Source: Mucilaginibacter pedocola
GTDB lineage: Bacteria > Bacteroidota > Bacteroidia > Sphingobacteriales > Sphingobacteriaceae
NCBI RefSeq assembly: GCF_002013915.1
Contig: NZ_MBTF01000035.1
Location: 372,001 to 436,000 of the forward strand
Direction of reading: 5' to 3'
DNA: 64,000 bases
This document shows positions 62,746 through 64,000 of the stretch, piece after piece. The first letter of the stretch is position 1, and every line of letters begins with the position of its first letter. The position numbers and the translations under genes are program-made. The notes under the pieces are model-generated. The model made no database searches, had not been told where the DNA came from, and saw only the letters and a list, made by a program, of their open reading frames with translations.

Positions 62746-64000
62746 ATGACACGCGGACTTTTTGCCTTTCTTTTATGCTTTTTTATTTTCGGGCCTGTTG
62801 CCGGCAAGCCTTTCGCTGAGCATAAAAACGGAGAGGTTCGGGTACCGGATAGCGTGAGGATAAATAAGATGATCGCGCGGGCTGAGGCTTTCATCCCGAA
62901 ATTTTCCGAGAACAGGAAATATATCGATAGCGCCTTAGCTTTGCTGACTGCTGCTGAGGAGATTACTTCGGTTCCCGCACTCGAAAATCTTTATTACAGA
63001 GTGTTGTCAAAGAGGGCGCGGATACTGGTCAAGAGTGCGGATTTTACATCAGCGCAACTGCTGTTTACGAAGATCACGACTTATGAACGGCGCAAAGGGA
63101 TTGCCGCAGAGGCGGCCTCATGGCAGAAGATCGGTGATGATTTTGAACTGGAGATCAAAAGCGGTTTTCCGTTGCGCCGCAGCTGCTACCAAAAAGCTTA
63201 TGATCTGTTCAAATTGACCGGAAACAAACAGAATGTAGCAGACGCTATGGGAAAAGTGGCTGACGCAGATATGACCGCCGGAGATTATGCAAAAGCCGAG
63301 CAGGAGCAATTGTGGGTTCTCCAGGAATATAAGGCGCTAAAGTACCGCAAGATCTATTACGGTTATTATATGCTGGCCGAAACATATTTCAGAAGTAGGA
63401 AGGAAGATAAGCATATCAAAGCACGCATAGATTGCGTAAATGCTTATGAAAATGATAAGAATGGCAGCATAGGCGACGGCCTGTTATATTATTATAACTT
63501 GGCGGTCGCTTATCACAAACACCGTAAGTACGAGTTTGCGATAGAAATGTACAAGAAGGGGATGCAGATTTCAAAGACGCTTAAAGATTTCGATCGCTAC
63601 TACTGGGGATTAACGGGAAGCGTAGGTTGCTACATCAAATTGAGGGAATTTTCTACCGCGGTAAATTTGTTAAAAGAAGCATCCAAATATCCAAAAACGC
63701 TTAAAATGGAATGTTTCTTATTGTCAAGGGAACTTAGCTTGAACACATCAATGAAAAACTGGGGTGCTGCTCAAAAGCTTGTTCAAAAATTCAAATTGGC
63801 TTTTGATCGGTACCTGCCGAATGCTAAAGTCGACGGCAGTGCTTACGCGAAAGAAGAGTTTGTTGTAACCTACTATCCTCTTCCTTTGTACTATATTTAC
63901 ACCGAACAATGGGGCGAATTGAAAGCATCTCTTTTGGTATTGCAATCATTCCCGGAAAACAAACTCAGTAACAACACACGCATTTATGTTCACACCGTCA
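62746..64000 (+). CDS. TPR-containing sensor protein, N-terminal part (3' end outside window)
   Basis: The frame opens at ATG 62746 and is uninterrupted to the window end (about 418 codons). Signal peptide MTRGLFAFLLCFFIFGPVAG, then helical TPR-like repeats. GKVADADMTAGDYAKAEQEQ and EYKALKYRKIYYGYYMLAET match the periplasmic region of the histidine kinase at 33587-35917 (GKVADADMVLGNFEQAEQEL, EYKALKYRKVYLAYYLLAEV). So it is most likely a second kinase of that type, with its membrane and kinase parts beyond the window. Divergent from the AraC gene. Confidence 0.85.
   Translation, partial: MTRGLFAFLLCFFIFGPVAGKPFAEHKNGEVRVPDSVRINKMIARAEAFIPKFSENRKYIDSALALLTAAEEITSVPALENLYYRVLSKRARILVKSADFTSAQLLFTKITTYERRKGIAAEAASWQKIGDDFELEIKSGFPLRRSCYQKAYDLFKLTGNKQNVADAMGKVADADMTAGDYAKAEQEQLWVLQEYKALKYRKIYYGYYMLAETYFRSRKEDKHIKARIDCVNAYENDKNGSIGDGLLYYYNLAVAYHKHRKYEFAIEMYKKGMQISKTLKDFDRYYWGLTGSVGCYIKLREFSTAVNLLKEASKYPKTLKMECFLLSRELSLNTSMKNWGAAQKLVQKFKLAFDRYLPNAKVDGSAYAKEEFVVTYYPLPLYYIYTEQWGELKASLLVLQSFPENKLSNNTRIYVHTV

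Noticed and set aside
1..64000. tRNA, rRNA, CRISPR arrays, insertion sequences, prophage genes
   Set aside because: No cloverleaf, repeat-spacer pattern, transposase, integrase or terminal inverted repeats were found on reading the window.

Overview
The window reads as a chromosomal stretch of a Bacteroidota bacterium, most likely family Sphingobacteriaceae (Mucilaginibacter/Pedobacter-like). The evidence is a SusC/SusD pair with a DUF3823-type lipoprotein, Bacteroidota-type -7 promoter elements (TAnnTTTG), weak Shine-Dalgarno sequences, TPR-containing HisKA_2-type sensor kinases and many AraC regulators. The genus is inference. I saw no rRNA, tRNA, CRISPR array, IS element or phage gene.

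Layout. (1) 1-8087: end of a glycan-utilisation locus (SusC, SusD, DUF3823 lipoprotein, strong terminator, GH2 glycosidase). (2) 8088-9187: AT-rich decayed DNA holding two AraC C-terminal relics joined head to head. (3) 9422-19528: small-molecule and stress genes (lipoprotein with an M35-like N-domain fold, GNAT, MFS/LysR divergent pair, aldehyde dehydrogenase, HSL-type esterase, azoreductase, a cyclase homolog lacking catalytic residues, AraC). (4) 20069-26608: Omp85 barrel with a kinase-like N-domain, divergent cryptochrome/photolyase, VOC protein, small outer-membrane barrel and a Crp/Fnr regulator. TTGAY-N4-RTCAA boxes lie upstream of three of these transcription units, at matching distances from -7-like elements. 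(5) 27017-35917: NmrA-like reductase, secreted cupin, two sigma-54 activators with near-identical recognition helices, and a TPR sensor kinase. (6) 36127-46251: respiratory block, with an NDH-2/DoxX fusion behind a good sigma-54 promoter candidate, a canonical NDH-2, a soluble histidine kinase, and a seven-gene operon. That operon encodes a cbb3-like oxidase subunit I with a long N-terminal membrane extension, a di-heme CcoO-like subunit, two unknown small membrane proteins, group III truncated hemoglobin, ferredoxin-NADP reductase and a 2Fe-2S ferredoxin. (7) 46342-52114: AraC, pirin-like protein and a TolC/HlyD/MFS efflux system. (8) 52373-64000: small protein, GNAT, Rrf2 (NsrR-like), stand-alone DoxX, a fatty acid hydroxylase gene interrupted by an in-frame TGA, MocR, a second cupin plus NmrA pair, flavohemoglobin, stand-alone NDH-2-like protein, DUF3861-like protein, AraC, and the start of a second TPR sensor protein.

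Main idea. Regions 5-6 and 8 look like two rearranged copies of one redox/oxygen/NO response gene set. Each carries cupin then NmrA, an NDH-2-like flavoprotein, a DoxX protein, a TPR sensor, an AraC regulator and a globin. In copy 1 the NDH and DoxX parts are fused; in copy 2 they are separate. The subunit I sequence keeps the oxidase-type active-site tyrosine and lacks the NorB glutamate, so oxygen reduction is more likely than NO reduction. The linked group III globin with its own apparent electron supply is the most unusual part. All functional statements are homology reasoning from reading the sequence; no database search was possible.
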